From Hanstruepera flava (GTDB lineage: Bacteria > Bacteroidota > Bacteroidia > Flavobacteriales > Flavobacteriaceae), in contig NZ_JALJCW010000003.1 of assembly GCF_023634025.1 (NCBI RefSeq), forward strand, positions 310,001 through 374,000: a stretch of DNA of 64,000 bases. The letters run 5' to 3'. Shown here in pieces: positions 1 through 9,615 of the stretch. A program made the translations under genes and the position numbers. The notes below the pieces were generated by a model, which saw nothing but the letters and a program-made list of their open reading frames with translations, was not told where the DNA came from and ran no database searches. Position 1 is the stretch's first letter; every line of letters starts with the position of its first letter.

Positions 1-1009
1 AATGTGTTTTTGGTGCTTCGTCGCCTCCAATATGTATATATTCACTTGGAAATAAAGTTATAACCTCATCCAATACATTTTCTAAAAATTGAAAAGTTTC
101 GTCTTTCGTGCAATATACCTCTTCAAAAACGCCCCATTTTTTAGCCACTTCAACTTGTTCTCCAGTGCAACCTAATTCTGGATAGGCTGCAATAGCTGCT
201 TGGCTATGTCCTGGCATTTCTATTTCTGGAATAATGGTAATATTACGGGTATTTGCATAAGCAACAATATCTTTTATCTCATTTTGTGTGTAAAACCCAC
301 CATACTTTTTACCATCAAATTGATGTGGTTGATCGCTGTAATGACCTACTAGAGTTTCATCTCTGTAAGCTGCTATTTCTTGAAGTTTTGGATATTTCTT
401 AATCTCTATTCGCCAACCTTGGTCTTCGGTTAAATGCCAATGGAATGTGTTCATCTTTAGCATAGCTAACGCATCGATGTATTTTTTAATAAAAGCGACC
501 GAATACATATGGCGACCAACATCTAAATGCATACCACGATATTTGAATCTGGGTTCATCTTCAATTTTAATGCATGGAATGCTTACTTCTTCTTTATTGA
601 ATGAACCATCTTCGAATGCGACTGGCAGTAGTTGTCTTATAGTTTGAATAGCATAAAAAGCACCTCTGTCTGTTTTGGCATGTATCTCAATATTTGAAGG
701 TGTAATATGTAACTTATAACCCTCATCATTATTTATTGTTTCATCTTTTATTAGAGCAATCGCATTATTTTCTTTCAAAATAATACTGCTACTATGCTCA
801 ATAAATGACTTTAAAAAATTGGCAGAAATATTAAACGCTTTATCATATTCAATGCCTGTATTACTATTCAAAACAAACTGTCCTTCAACAGTTTCTTGAT
901 TTTGAGGAATTGGAATAATTTGCGATGTAACAATTTCATGAGGTTTGTTTTTACAATTGAAAATAACACCTATAAAAACAAAGTAAACGATTAATTTCTT
1001 GATTGGCAT
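1..1009 (-). CDS. beta-N-acetylhexosaminidase (GH20), 3' part outside window
   Basis: The first 336 codons of a glycoside hydrolase family 20 enzyme, which removes terminal beta-linked GlcNAc/GalNAc from glycans. The start ATG is at 1009. The N-terminus is a short basic, hydrophobic signal ending in I-F-N-C, a plausible relaxed Bacteroidota lipobox, so a periplasmic or surface lipoprotein is likely. An N-terminal GH20b-like domain covers about residues 30-150, and the TIM barrel starts near residue 155 with the family string RGMHLDVGRH. The catalytic Asp-Glu pair of the HIGGDE motif falls at D330-E331, just before the window edge. The gene is divergent from the GH92 mannosidase across only 42 bp, which suggests a shared control region for N-glycan use. 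The family call is firm; the natural substrate is inferred from neighbours. Confidence 0.93.
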   Translation of the reverse strand, partial: MPIKKLIVYFVFIGVIFNCKNKPHEIVTSQIIPIPQNQETVEGQFVLNSNTGIEYDKAFNISANFLKSFIEHSSSIILKENNAIALIKDETINNDEGYKLHITPSNIEIHAKTDRGAFYAIQTIRQLLPVAFEDGSFNKEEVSIPCIKIEDEPRFKYRGMHLDVGRHMYSVAFIKKYIDALAMLKMNTFHWHLTEDQGWRIEIKKYPKLQEIAAYRDETLVGHYSDQPHQFDGKKYGGFYTQNEIKDIVAYANTRNITIIPEIEMPGHSQAAIAAYPELGCTGEQVEVAKKWGVFEEVYCTKDETFQFLENVLDEVITLFPSEYIHIGGDEAPKTH

Positions 1010-1051
1010 TTTAGTATATTAGATGCTTTAAATTTAGCAATCCTTTTTTTA

Positions 1052-3973
1052 ATGAAACTTCATATCTCTTTCTTTTTTATTTTCGTTTTGCTAGCATCAA
1101 GCTGTCAGCAAGAAAAAACTATTGAGCCAGCTGAAAAAGATGGCAAACTTATTTCCTTTGTCAACCCTTTTATTGGAACAGGAGGTCATGGCCATACCTA
1201 TCCTGGAGCAACCATGCCGTTTGGTATGATGCAATTATCACCAGACACACGTTTAGATGGTTGGGATGGCTGTTCTGGGTATCATTATTCAGACAATTAC
1301 ATCTATGGTTTTTCGCATACCCATTTAAGTGGAACGGGTGTTTCTGATTATGGTGATATTTTATTGATGCCAACCAATGAAATTAATTTCCATAATGGAG
1401 CAGATGGTAAAAAAGGGTATCGCGCACATTTTTCTCATGACAATGAAATTGCAGAACCTGGTTACTACAAAGTACATTTAGATTCAACAAATATTGATGT
1501 TGAGTTGACCGTTTCAAAACGTAGCGGAATGCATAAATACCGATTTCCATCTTCAGAAAATCAAGTGGTGATTTTGGATTTAGAACATCGGGATGAATTA
1601 ATTGGGGGATCTGTTCAAATAATATCTGAAACAGAAGCTTTGGGTATGAGAAAATCTAAAGCTTGGGCTACTAATCAAATATTATTTTTTCATATAAAGT
1701 TTTCACATAAAATAAAAGATTGGAACAGAAGGTATGAAGTATATCCTACAAAAGAAAAATTTGTTTTTGACAACCCAAACAACGATCCTGTTTATATCAA
1801 AATTGGTATTTCAGCCGTTGATGAAGAAGGTGCACGAAAGAATTTAGAAACTGAAATAGTTAACAAAAGCTTTGAAGAAGTAAAACAAGAAGCCCAAGAT
1901 GCCTGGGAAGCCCAACTCAACAAAATTGTAGTTGAAAGTACCAATACCGATTACAAAACCAATTTTTATAGCTCTTTATATCACACCATGATTGCTCCAA
2001 ACTTATATCAAGATGTTGATGGTCGCTATCGTGGCATGGATTTGGAAATCCATCAAACTACAGATTTTGAGTATTACACCGTGTTCTCACTTTGGGACAC
2101 CTATCGTGCGGCACATCCACTTTACACCATTATTGAAGAAGACCGAACCAATGATTTTATCAATACCTTTTTAGCCAAATATGAAGAAGGCGGCATTATG
2201 CCTATCTGGGATTTATCAGCTTGCTATACAGGTTGTATGATTGGGTATCATGCAGTACCAGTTATTGCTGATGCCTATTTAAAAGGCATTCGCGGTTATG
2301 ATACTGAAAAAGCTTTTCAAGCCATGAAACATTCGGCAACACGAGATAAATTGGGTTTAAAAAGTTATAAGAAGTTTGGTTTTATTCCTGTTGAAGAGGA
2401 AAGCGAGTCGGTATCAAAAACTTTGGAATATGCTTATGACGACTGGACTATTGCACAAATGGCAAAAGCCATGAATAAAACTGACGACTATAAAACATAT
2501 AGCGAACGCGCACAATATTACAAAAACGTGTTTGACCCAGAAACACAGTTTATGAGAGGTCGTTTTAGAAATACCTGGTTCTCTCCTTTTGACCCTTATG
2601 AAGTCAATTTCAATTATACAGAAGCCAACTCTTGGCAATACAGTTATTATGTACCACAGGATGTATCAGGATTTATAAATCTGTTAGGCGGAAAAGATAA
2701 ATTGGAATCCCATTTAGATAAATTATTTACTGCTGAAGCAGAAACTTCAGGACGTGACCAAGCTGATATTACTGGATTAATTGGACAATATGCGCATGGC
2801 AACGAACCAAGTCATCACATGGCATATTTGTATAATTTCGTTGGAAAACCTCATAAAACCCAAGAAAAAGTCCATCAAATATTAACAGAATTGTATACCA
2901 ACGAACCAGACGGTATTTCAGGTAATGAAGATTGCGGGCAAATGAGTGCCTGGTATGTGTTTTCATCATTGGGATTCTATCCGGTTACACCAGGAAGTAA
3001 TCAGTATATTATTGGAACACCTTTGTTTGAAAAAGCGACTATTAATTTAGAAAATGGTAAGCAATTTACTGTGATAGCTGATAATTTGAGTGATACAAAT
3101 ATCTATATTGAATATGCTTATCTTAACGGAAAAGCTTTAGAACACTCCTACATTAGTCATAATGATATCATGAATGGTGGTCTTTTAGAATTTAAAATGA
3201 CAGACAATCCTGCCATTTGGGGAAGTCGTGAAAATGAAGAACCTAAAACAAGTATTGATGAACACATTATTGTTCCAGTGCCATTTATTGCCAAAGGTGA
3301 TGTGGCCTTTAAGGGTGAAACCAAAGTTGTTTTAGAAAACGTAGATAAGGAAGCTCAAATTTTATATCGATTAAATGATACCGAATTTGAGGTTTATAAA
3401 AACCCCATTACTATTTCAGAGCCAACGACTCTTGAAGTTTATGCTAAAGAAGGAACAAAAGAAAGTGCACGTATATCTACTAAATTCTATAAAATCGATC
3501 CAAACATCTCCATAAAGCTAGACACCGAATACGCTAACCAATATAATGGTGGTGGACAAAACGCTTTGATTGATGGCATCTACGGTACACAAGATTTTAG
3601 AACAGGAACTTGGCAAGGCTATTTTGATGAAGATTTAATAGCAACGGTTGATTTAGGAAGTTTAAAAACTATAAATCAGATTTCCGTTAATTTTCTTCAA
3701 GATCAAAAGTCTTGGATTTTTCTTCCTACCCATGTTGATTTTTTAATTTCAACAGATGGAAAAAGCTTTAAATCTATATATTCAAAAACTTTCAATGAGC
3801 CAAAACCTATAGAAGGTTCAAAAATTGAAACGCTGAACTTTGAATTAAATAATGAAAAAGCTCGTTATATAAAAATCATCGCCAAAAAATTAGGCAAACT
3901 CCCTAAGTGGCATTTAGGTTATGAACATGATGGTAGAAGCTGGTTGTTTGTTGATGAAATAACCATTAAGTAA
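1052..3973 (+). CDS. GH92 alpha-mannosidase lipoprotein with C-terminal discoidin-like domain
   Basis: A 973-residue glycoside hydrolase family 92 exo-alpha-mannosidase (mostly alpha-1,2 in characterised members; calcium-dependent). A lipoprotein signal ends in LLASSC (Cys18), so it should sit in the periplasm or on the cell surface. The family signature NPFIGTGGHGHTYPGA starts near residue 38. HGNEPSHH lies at 582-589 and GNEDCGQMSAW at 624-634; in the family these hold the general acid Glu and the acidic residues that activate water. After the catalytic part come a small beta-sandwich of chitobiase C-terminal type (about 735-815) and an F5/8 type C (discoidin) carbohydrate-binding-like domain (about 830-973). 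It neighbours GH20 and a glycosylasparaginase, which fits stepwise trimming of high-mannose N-glycans. The exact linkage specificity cannot be read from sequence. Confidence 0.95.
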   Translation: MKLHISFFFIFVLLASSCQQEKTIEPAEKDGKLISFVNPFIGTGGHGHTYPGATMPFGMMQLSPDTRLDGWDGCSGYHYSDNYIYGFSHTHLSGTGVSDYGDILLMPTNEINFHNGADGKKGYRAHFSHDNEIAEPGYYKVHLDSTNIDVELTVSKRSGMHKYRFPSSENQVVILDLEHRDELIGGSVQIISETEALGMRKSKAWATNQILFFHIKFSHKIKDWNRRYEVYPTKEKFVFDNPNNDPVYIKIGISAVDEEGARKNLETEIVNKSFEEVKQEAQDAWEAQLNKIVVESTNTDYKTNFYSSLYHTMIAPNLYQDVDGRYRGMDLEIHQTTDFEYYTVFSLWDTYRAAHPLYTIIEEDRTNDFINTFLAKYEEGGIMPIWDLSACYTGCMIGYHAVPVIADAYLKGIRGYDTEKAFQAMKHSATRDKLGLKSYKKFGFIPVEEESESVSKTLEYAYDDWTIAQMAKAMNKTDDYKTYSERAQYYKNVFDPETQFMRGRFRNTWFSPFDPYEVNFNYTEANSWQYSYYVPQDVSGFINLLGGKDKLESHLDKLFTAEAETSGRDQADITGLIGQYAHGNEPSHHMAYLYNFVGKPHKTQEKVHQILTELYTNEPDGISGNEDCGQMSAWYVFSSLGFYPVTPGSNQYIIGTPLFEKATINLENGKQFTVIADNLSDTNIYIEYAYLNGKALEHSYISHNDIMNGGLLEFKMTDNPAIWGSRENEEPKTSIDEHIIVPVPFIAKGDVAFKGETKVVLENVDKEAQILYRLNDTEFEVYKNPITISEPTTLEVYAKEGTKESARISTKFYKIDPNISIKLDTEYANQYNGGGQNALIDGIYGTQDFRTGTWQGYFDEDLIATVDLGSLKTINQISVNFLQDQKSWIFLPTHVDFLISTDGKSFKSIYSKTFNEPKPIEGSKIETLNFELNNEKARYIKIIAKKLGKLPKWHLGYEHDGRSWLFVDEITIK

Positions 3974-4020
3974 GTAATTTAAGTTTTTTATATTTAAAAG
4001 GATTTTAAAACCAATTCATT

Positions 4021-4407
4021 ATGGGAATGATTCACTATTATAATGTTGAAGATGGCGAATTTTTTGTTTTTGACGAATTTTTAATTTGTCAAATTGCTGA
4101 AGGCGTTAGTGTAACTCCTGGTCATTCAGAAATTTTAAACGAAGTCATTAAAAAGCATTTTCTTGGAAAGGATTTAGTTTATATTTCTAATCGTGTGAAT
4201 TCCTATTCAGTAGATCCGCTAACTTACGTAGAAGTAGAACATATCCCTAATCTTATTGCCATAGCTATGGTTCCAGATGATGATGTTATGCGAAAAAATG
4301 CTGAATACGAACGTAACTTTTACGATAAACCTTACGAAATTTTCAACAACTTAAGTCAAGCAATAGAATGGTCCCACAGAATGATTAACGACCATGTTTT
4401 AGGTTAA
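4021..4407 (+). CDS. conserved-looking hypothetical protein
   Basis: A 128-residue soluble protein that I do not recognise. It has no signal peptide or membrane segment. It starts MGMIHYY and has alternating strand/helix character (for example IAIAMVPDDD near 80) with an acidic, Tyr/Asn-rich surface. The layout resembles small single-domain alpha/beta proteins such as SpoIIAA-like folds, but no diagnostic motif is present. It lies 47 bp after the GH92 gene and 43 bp before the glycosylasparaginase, on the same strand, so it may share their transcript. No role in glycan use can be argued beyond position. Confidence 0.72.
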   Translation: MGMIHYYNVEDGEFFVFDEFLICQIAEGVSVTPGHSEILNEVIKKHFLGKDLVYISNRVNSYSVDPLTYVEVEHIPNLIAIAMVPDDDVMRKNAEYERNFYDKPYEIFNNLSQAIEWSHRMINDHVLG

Positions 4408-4450
4408 AACAATATGTCAAATTTCAAAACCCTATTATTGAAATAGTCTT

Positions 4451-5461
4451 ATGAAACGAAGAAACTTTATTAAAAATGCAGCATTATCAGGTGCAAGTGT
4501 TGCAGTTGGCAGTACGCTATTAAGTTGTGCTGAAAATGATAAAAACAAAAAAAAAGAAACCATAACACCTGTTGCTAATTCAAAAGTATCATTACCATTA
4601 GTAATTGCGACTTGGCATGTTATTGATGCTACTGCTAAAGCCATGGAAATTTTACAAGCAGGAGGAACTGCTTTAGATGCCGTTGAACAAGGTTGTATGG
4701 TGGAAGAAGCTAACGAAAAAGGGCAATCAGTTGGGAAAGGTGGTTTACCAGATCGTGAGGGCAATGTGACTTTAGACGCTTGTATTATGGATAAACATGG
4801 TAATTGTGGCTCTGTAGTTTATTTGCAAAACATAACCCATGCCGTTTCAGTAGCCCGAAAAGTTATGGAAGATACACCGCATGTGATGCTTGCTGGAAAA
4901 GGAGCTGAACAGTTTGCTTTAGAGCAAGGGTTCAAAAAGGAAAATTTATTAACGGAAGCTTCAAAAAAAGCATGGGAAGAATGGAAAGTAGAATCTAAAT
5001 ATAAACCCATCATCAATATTGAAAACCACGATACCATTGGCATGCTTGCCATTGATAAAAATGGTGATATTTCCGGAGCTTGTACAACGAGTGGTTTGGC
5101 CTATAAAATGGCAGGTCGTGTTGGAGATTCGCCAATAATTGGGTCTGGTCTATTTGTCGATAACGAAATAGGTGCTTGTGTTGCTACTGGATTGGGCGAA
5201 GAAGTAGTAAAAACTGTGGGTAGCTTTTTAGTGGTAGAATTGATGCGTCAAGGTAAAAGCCCTCAAGAAGCTTGTGAAGAAGCCATTGGCAGAATAGTAA
5301 ATAAACCTAATAGTGATTACAAAAACTTTCAAGTTGGCTATATCGCTGTTAACAAAAAGGGAGAAACGGGAAGCTATTCCATTCACCAATGGTTTAGTAT
5401 GACTAAATATCAAGATGGTGTGAATGAGCAAATTCAGTCAGATTTTTTTAATAAATCTTAA
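4451..5461 (+). CDS. N4-(beta-N-acetylglucosaminyl)-L-asparaginase (glycosylasparaginase), exported
   Basis: An Ntn-hydrolase of the aspartylglucosaminidase family, which cleaves the GlcNAc-Asn bond left after N-glycan trimming and protein degradation. The 336-residue precursor carries the autoproteolysis site H-D-T-I-G with the cut between D194 and T195; T195 becomes the N-terminal nucleophile. The later GRVGDSPIIGSG and ATGLGEE strings are substrate-pocket motifs of the family. The N-terminus starts KRRNFIKN, then a hydrophobic stretch ending LLSC (Cys26). That is a twin-arginine-like signal with a lipobox, so a folded, lipid-anchored periplasmic enzyme is likely. Its stop codon overlaps the stop of the convergent aldehyde dehydrogenase gene. 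Together with GH20 and GH92 it would complete N-glycan removal from asparagine. Confidence 0.92.
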   Translation: MKRRNFIKNAALSGASVAVGSTLLSCAENDKNKKKETITPVANSKVSLPLVIATWHVIDATAKAMEILQAGGTALDAVEQGCMVEEANEKGQSVGKGGLPDREGNVTLDACIMDKHGNCGSVVYLQNITHAVSVARKVMEDTPHVMLAGKGAEQFALEQGFKKENLLTEASKKAWEEWKVESKYKPIINIENHDTIGMLAIDKNGDISGACTTSGLAYKMAGRVGDSPIIGSGLFVDNEIGACVATGLGEEVVKTVGSFLVVELMRQGKSPQEACEEAIGRIVNKPNSDYKNFQVGYIAVNKKGETGSYSIHQWFSMTKYQDGVNEQIQSDFFNKS

Positions 5462-6867
5462 AACCATTTTATAGTCAAATCCACTATTTTTTGTTTCCAA
5501 TTACTATATGGCGGTTTTAATAAATCAACTGCCCCAAAGGTATGTTGTTTTAATAGCGATCGTTGGTTGGTAAACTCCAAAAAACCAAAATAGCCATGGG
5601 ATTTCCCAATGCCGCTATTGTTAGAGCCGCCAAATGGTAAATTATGATTTAAGTATTGTAATAAATTATGATTGATGCAGGTTCCTCCAGCACGTGTGTT
5701 GTCTAAAATATAATTGATATTCTTTTTCTTCTTGCTATATATATACAAGGCCAAAGGCTTTTCTTTTGAATTAATGTAGTCTACAGCTCCTTCAAGTGTC
5801 TTATACGTTTTCAAAGGTAAGATTGGACCAAAGATTTCTTCATTCATGAGTTTACTATCCTCATTCAAATCTGAAATCAACGTTGGTTCTATATAATTGT
5901 CTTCATCATTTGACTGACCTCCCGAGTCTATTCTGGCGTTTTTGGTTTTTGCCTCTTCCAGTCCTTCGTTCAGGCGACTGAAATGCTTTTTGTTTACAAT
6001 TCTACTCAACGCTTTGGAGGACTCTGGTTTTTCAGAATAAAATGTGGTTATCTGTTTTTTGAAACTCGATATAAATGAATCTTTCATACGTTCATCAATC
6101 AGCACATAATCTGGTGCTATACAGGTTTGTCCTGCGTTCATAAATTTTCCAAAGATTAATTTACCTACAACTCTATCAATATCAACAGAATCATCAATAA
6201 TTGTTGGGGACTTCCCTCCTAATTCCAAAGTCACCGAAGTGAGATGCTTTGAAGCTGCCTTCATCACAATTTTACCTACTGCTGGAGAACCTGTGAAGAA
6301 AATATGATTGAATGGTAATTCCAATAAAGCTTGTGACGTTTCCACTTCACCTTCAACTAACGCTATTTCGTTTTCATCAAACAAATCAGATACTATTCTA
6401 GCCATCAAGCTAGAAGTATTTTGTGTCATTTCCGAAGGCTTCAAGATAACTGTGTTACCTCCAGCAATTGCAGATACCAACGGCCCAAATGTTAAGTTTA
6501 TAGGATAGTTCCAAGGCGAAATAATCAAACATACACCTTTAGGTTCGTTGATAATATAAGAACTGCTTCCCAACATGGCCAATGGTGTGTCTACCTGCTC
6601 TTTTTTTAACCAAGATTTTAACTGACTAGAAACATATTTTATCTCATCTATTACAGGATAAATTTCAGTTAAATCAACTTCCAATTGAGGTTTTTTAAAA
6701 TCAGCATAAAGTGCATCTCGAATATCTTGCTTGTAAGTATACTCTAACGCATGTTTGAGTTTCTTAAGTTTTTTTATGCGTTCCTTATAAGTTGTATTGC
6801 CAATATTGAATTGGTTTGCTTTTTGTTTATCAAATAAACTTGCAAACTTATTTTCAGAATAGCTCAT
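5458..6867 (-). CDS. aldehyde dehydrogenase family protein (class 3-like)
   Basis: A 469-residue NAD(P)-dependent aldehyde dehydrogenase that oxidises an aldehyde to the acid. Visible motifs are the cofactor-binding ISPWNYP (116-122), the FTGSPAVGK Rossmann turn (191-199), the general base E215 in LELGGKSP and the nucleophile C249 in AGQTCIAPDY. The short length and the lack of N- and C-terminal extensions fit the ALDH3-like group, often active on medium- and long-chain or aromatic aldehydes. It is convergent with the glycosylasparaginase gene (stops overlap) and 7 bp downstream of cphA on the same strand, so it is probably co-transcribed with cphA. Its substrate is unknown. Confidence 0.93.
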   Translation of the reverse strand: MSYSENKFASLFDKQKANQFNIGNTTYKERIKKLKKLKHALEYTYKQDIRDALYADFKKPQLEVDLTEIYPVIDEIKYVSSQLKSWLKKEQVDTPLAMLGSSSYIINEPKGVCLIISPWNYPINLTFGPLVSAIAGGNTVILKPSEMTQNTSSLMARIVSDLFDENEIALVEGEVETSQALLELPFNHIFFTGSPAVGKIVMKAASKHLTSVTLELGGKSPTIIDDSVDIDRVVGKLIFGKFMNAGQTCIAPDYVLIDERMKDSFISSFKKQITTFYSEKPESSKALSRIVNKKHFSRLNEGLEEAKTKNARIDSGGQSNDEDNYIEPTLISDLNEDSKLMNEEIFGPILPLKTYKTLEGAVDYINSKEKPLALYIYSKKKKNINYILDNTRAGGTCINHNLLQYLNHNLPFGGSNNSGIGKSHGYFGFLEFTNQRSLLKQHTFGAVDLLKPPYSNWKQKIVDLTIKWF

Positions 6868-6874
6868 AAAATCA

Positions 6875-9514
6875 TTAGGCCATAAATGGCTCGCCTTTTA
6901 AATCTTGTTCTTTAAATTTCTTTACCAACTCTAAAGCATCAGGGATGACATCACTACATAAAATAATTAACGACCCTTTTTCTGCATTTTTTACCGCATG
7001 GGTTATAGCCTCTCTTTCTGAAGGAATAATGGTAGTTTTCTTATTAGGGTCTTTCATTTGAATACCATCGTTCAAGAGTTTAATAAGTTCCTCTTCTGTA
7101 CGTCCTCTTAATCGTTTGTCCTGACGGATAATGATTTCATCAAACATTTCTGCAGCGATACTCCCGACTTGATTAGTATCCTCATCACGCCTATCACCTA
7201 CACCAGCAATAATACCCACCTTAACCGTAGCCTCTAATTCATCAGTAAATTTCTTTAATGCTAGCATACCAGCTGGATTGTGCGCATAATCAAGAAGAAT
7301 GGTGAAATCTTTAAATTCGAATAAATTCAATCGCCCTGGTGTTTGCGAAGCAGAAGGAATAAAAGTTTCCAAAGCAGCTTTAATATCTTCAATGCTGATT
7401 CCTTGTACATGCGCTGCCAAAACTGCAGCTAGTACATTTTGAATCATAAAGGAAGCTTTACCTCCATAAGTCAATGGAATATTTTCGGCTCTCATAATAC
7501 GCATTTTCCAAACACCCCTGCAAATAGTGACATAACCATTTTCATAAACAGCTGTAATTCCATTTAATCGTTGTAAAGCTTTTACTCTTGGATTGTTTTC
7601 GTCCATTGAGAACAAGGCCACGTTACACTCCACCGAACGACGCATATCGTAAACCAAATCATCATCGGCATTTAAAATAGCATAACCATCTGGTAAAACA
7701 GTTTCAGGAATTACGCCTTTAACTTTTGCCAACTGTTCAATGGTATGAATCCCTTTTAATCCCAAATGGTCTGCAGCTACGTTGGTCACAATTCCTACAT
7801 CACATTTTTTAAAGCCCAAACCAGCACGTAATAAACCTCCTCTTGCACATTCCAAAACAGCGAAATTGACGGTTGGATCTTTTAAAACAAATTCTGCACT
7901 CGCTGGACCAGTACAATCGCCTTTCATCAACAAACGGTTTTGAATATAAACACCATCACTTGTGGTGTAGCCCACTCTGTATCCTTTCATTTTGGCAATG
8001 TGTGCCATTAAACGTGAGGTTGTAGTTTTCCCATTTGTTCCAGTAATGGCAACAATAGGAATGCGTCCTGTGTCGCCTTTTTGAGGAAATAATTTGTCAA
8101 TCACAGGTGCCGCAACATTTCGAGGCAAACCAGATGTTGGAGCCAAGTGCATTCTAAATCCAGGTCCTGCATTAACCTCTAAAACGGCTCCACCAGTTTC
8201 CGATAGCGGTTGCGATATATCAGTCGTCATAATATCAATACCACATATATCCAAATCAATGATTTTTGAAATACGCTCTGCCATACTTACATTGGCAGGA
8301 TGCACAATGTCGGTAACATCTTCAGCTGTTCCGCCTGTACTCAAATTGGCCGTGTCTTTCAGAATTAATCGTTCACCTTTAGCTATCACAGAATCTAAAC
8401 TATAACCAGCATCCTTGATAATGGTTTTGGTCAAATCATTAACCGTAATTTGAGTAAGTACATTCTCATGTCCATAACCACGACGCGGATCTTTATTAAC
8501 CTCATCTATCAATTCCTGGACGGTAGACTTGCCATCACCTGTCACATGAGCAGGTGTTCGCTTGGCTGCTGCAACCAATTTATTATTGATAACCAACAAT
8601 CTATAATCTTCACCCACAATAAATTTTTCAACTATTATCGCTCCGCTTCTAGAACTTTCTTTGGCTTGCCTAAACGCTTCTAGAGCTTCCTCGTAGCTTT
8701 GAATATTCACAGTAATACCACGACCATGATTGCCATCAATAGGTTTTATAACCAATGGAAATCCTACATAGTCACAGGCTTCTTCTAGGCTACGTTCCCT
8801 ACGAATAATATCGCCACGTGGCACTTCAACTTCAGCTTGTTCCAATAAATATTTGGTATCCTCTTTATCACAAGCCAACTCAACTCCTATACTACTGGTT
8901 TCACTAGTCACTGTCGCTTGGATACGTTTTTGATTCGCTCCGTAACCCAATTGGCACAGAGAATATTTATTTAAACGGATCCAAGGAATGCCTCTTGCTT
9001 CAGCTTCTTCAACAATAGAACCTGTACTAGGTCCTAGACGATCATCCTCACGTAATTCACGCATTTTCTGAATATCATCAGTCATATCATAATCTTCGCC
9101 TTCAATCAATGCTTCGCATATTCTAACAGCTGCCTTTGCGGCATAACGTCCAACCGATTCCTCCATATAAGCAAATACCACGCTATAAACACCTTCTTCG
9201 CCATATCCACGTGTACGACCAAATCCAACGTCCATGCCTGCCAAGGTCTGTATTTCCAAAGCAATATGCTCAATAATGTGACCCATCCAAGTCCCTTCTT
9301 CTACGCGTTGAAAAAAGCCTCCTGGTTCACCAACTGAACAACGATGCTCATACATGGTTGGGAACATGGTGGTGAGTCGTTCGTAAAATCCATCAATAGT
9401 ATTAGAAGGCCTCTCTTCCATTTCTTCAAGATCAAGAACCATTACTATTAATTTATGACGACGTACAGACCAGTAATTTGGTCCTCTCATGGCATTTATT
9501 TCTCGTATTCTCAT
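6875..9514 (-). CDS. cphA: cyanophycin synthetase
   Basis: An 879-residue ATP-dependent ligase that builds multi-L-arginyl-poly-L-aspartate (cyanophycin). It shows the full CphA1 architecture: an N-terminal domain (1-160), an ATP-grasp domain that adds Asp to the backbone (about 165-480, with KPIDGNHGRG at 257-266 and EVNAGPGFR near 446), and a Mur-ligase-like domain that adds Arg to the side chain (about 485-879, with P-loop GTNGKTTT at 492-499 and a DYAHNPAG string further on). Length and domain order match bona fide synthetases, not the shorter dipeptide-condensing CphA2 form. It is divergent from cyanophycinase across about 100 bp. Start at 9514 (MRIREINAMRGPNYWS) matches the family N-terminus. 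Presence of the polymer in this organism is inferred. Confidence 0.96.
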   Translation of the reverse strand: MRIREINAMRGPNYWSVRRHKLIVMVLDLEEMEERPSNTIDGFYERLTTMFPTMYEHRCSVGEPGGFFQRVEEGTWMGHIIEHIALEIQTLAGMDVGFGRTRGYGEEGVYSVVFAYMEESVGRYAAKAAVRICEALIEGEDYDMTDDIQKMRELREDDRLGPSTGSIVEEAEARGIPWIRLNKYSLCQLGYGANQKRIQATVTSETSSIGVELACDKEDTKYLLEQAEVEVPRGDIIRRERSLEEACDYVGFPLVIKPIDGNHGRGITVNIQSYEEALEAFRQAKESSRSGAIIVEKFIVGEDYRLLVINNKLVAAAKRTPAHVTGDGKSTVQELIDEVNKDPRRGYGHENVLTQITVNDLTKTIIKDAGYSLDSVIAKGERLILKDTANLSTGGTAEDVTDIVHPANVSMAERISKIIDLDICGIDIMTTDISQPLSETGGAVLEVNAGPGFRMHLAPTSGLPRNVAAPVIDKLFPQKGDTGRIPIVAITGTNGKTTTSRLMAHIAKMKGYRVGYTTSDGVYIQNRLLMKGDCTGPASAEFVLKDPTVNFAVLECARGGLLRAGLGFKKCDVGIVTNVAADHLGLKGIHTIEQLAKVKGVIPETVLPDGYAILNADDDLVYDMRRSVECNVALFSMDENNPRVKALQRLNGITAVYENGYVTICRGVWKMRIMRAENIPLTYGGKASFMIQNVLAAVLAAHVQGISIEDIKAALETFIPSASQTPGRLNLFEFKDFTILLDYAHNPAGMLALKKFTDELEATVKVGIIAGVGDRRDEDTNQVGSIAAEMFDEIIIRQDKRLRGRTEEELIKLLNDGIQMKDPNKKTTIIPSEREAITHAVKNAEKGSLIILCSDVIPDALELVKKFKEQDLKGEPFMA

Positions 9515-9583
9515 GTGGCTAGACTTGTTAATTTTTTAGTGAAAGATTATAAATATATACATTTTTCTAATAAAAAATTAGTT

Positions 9584-9591
9584 TATTTTTG
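9584..9591 (+). promoter_or_regulatory. -7 promoter element of cphB
   Basis: TATTTTTG matches the Bacteroidota TAnnTTTG -7 consensus and sits 24 bp before the cphB ATG. No clear TTG lies at the expected -33 distance, only a T-run near 9562-9566, so the promoter may be weak or activated. Confidence 0.55.
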
Positions 9592-9615
9592 CCCAATAAT
9601 TTTGAACGTGATTAG

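Noticed and set aside
8094-8683. Plus-strand frames antisense to cphA
   Set aside because: Shadows of the coding frame with no promoter, start signal or domain character.
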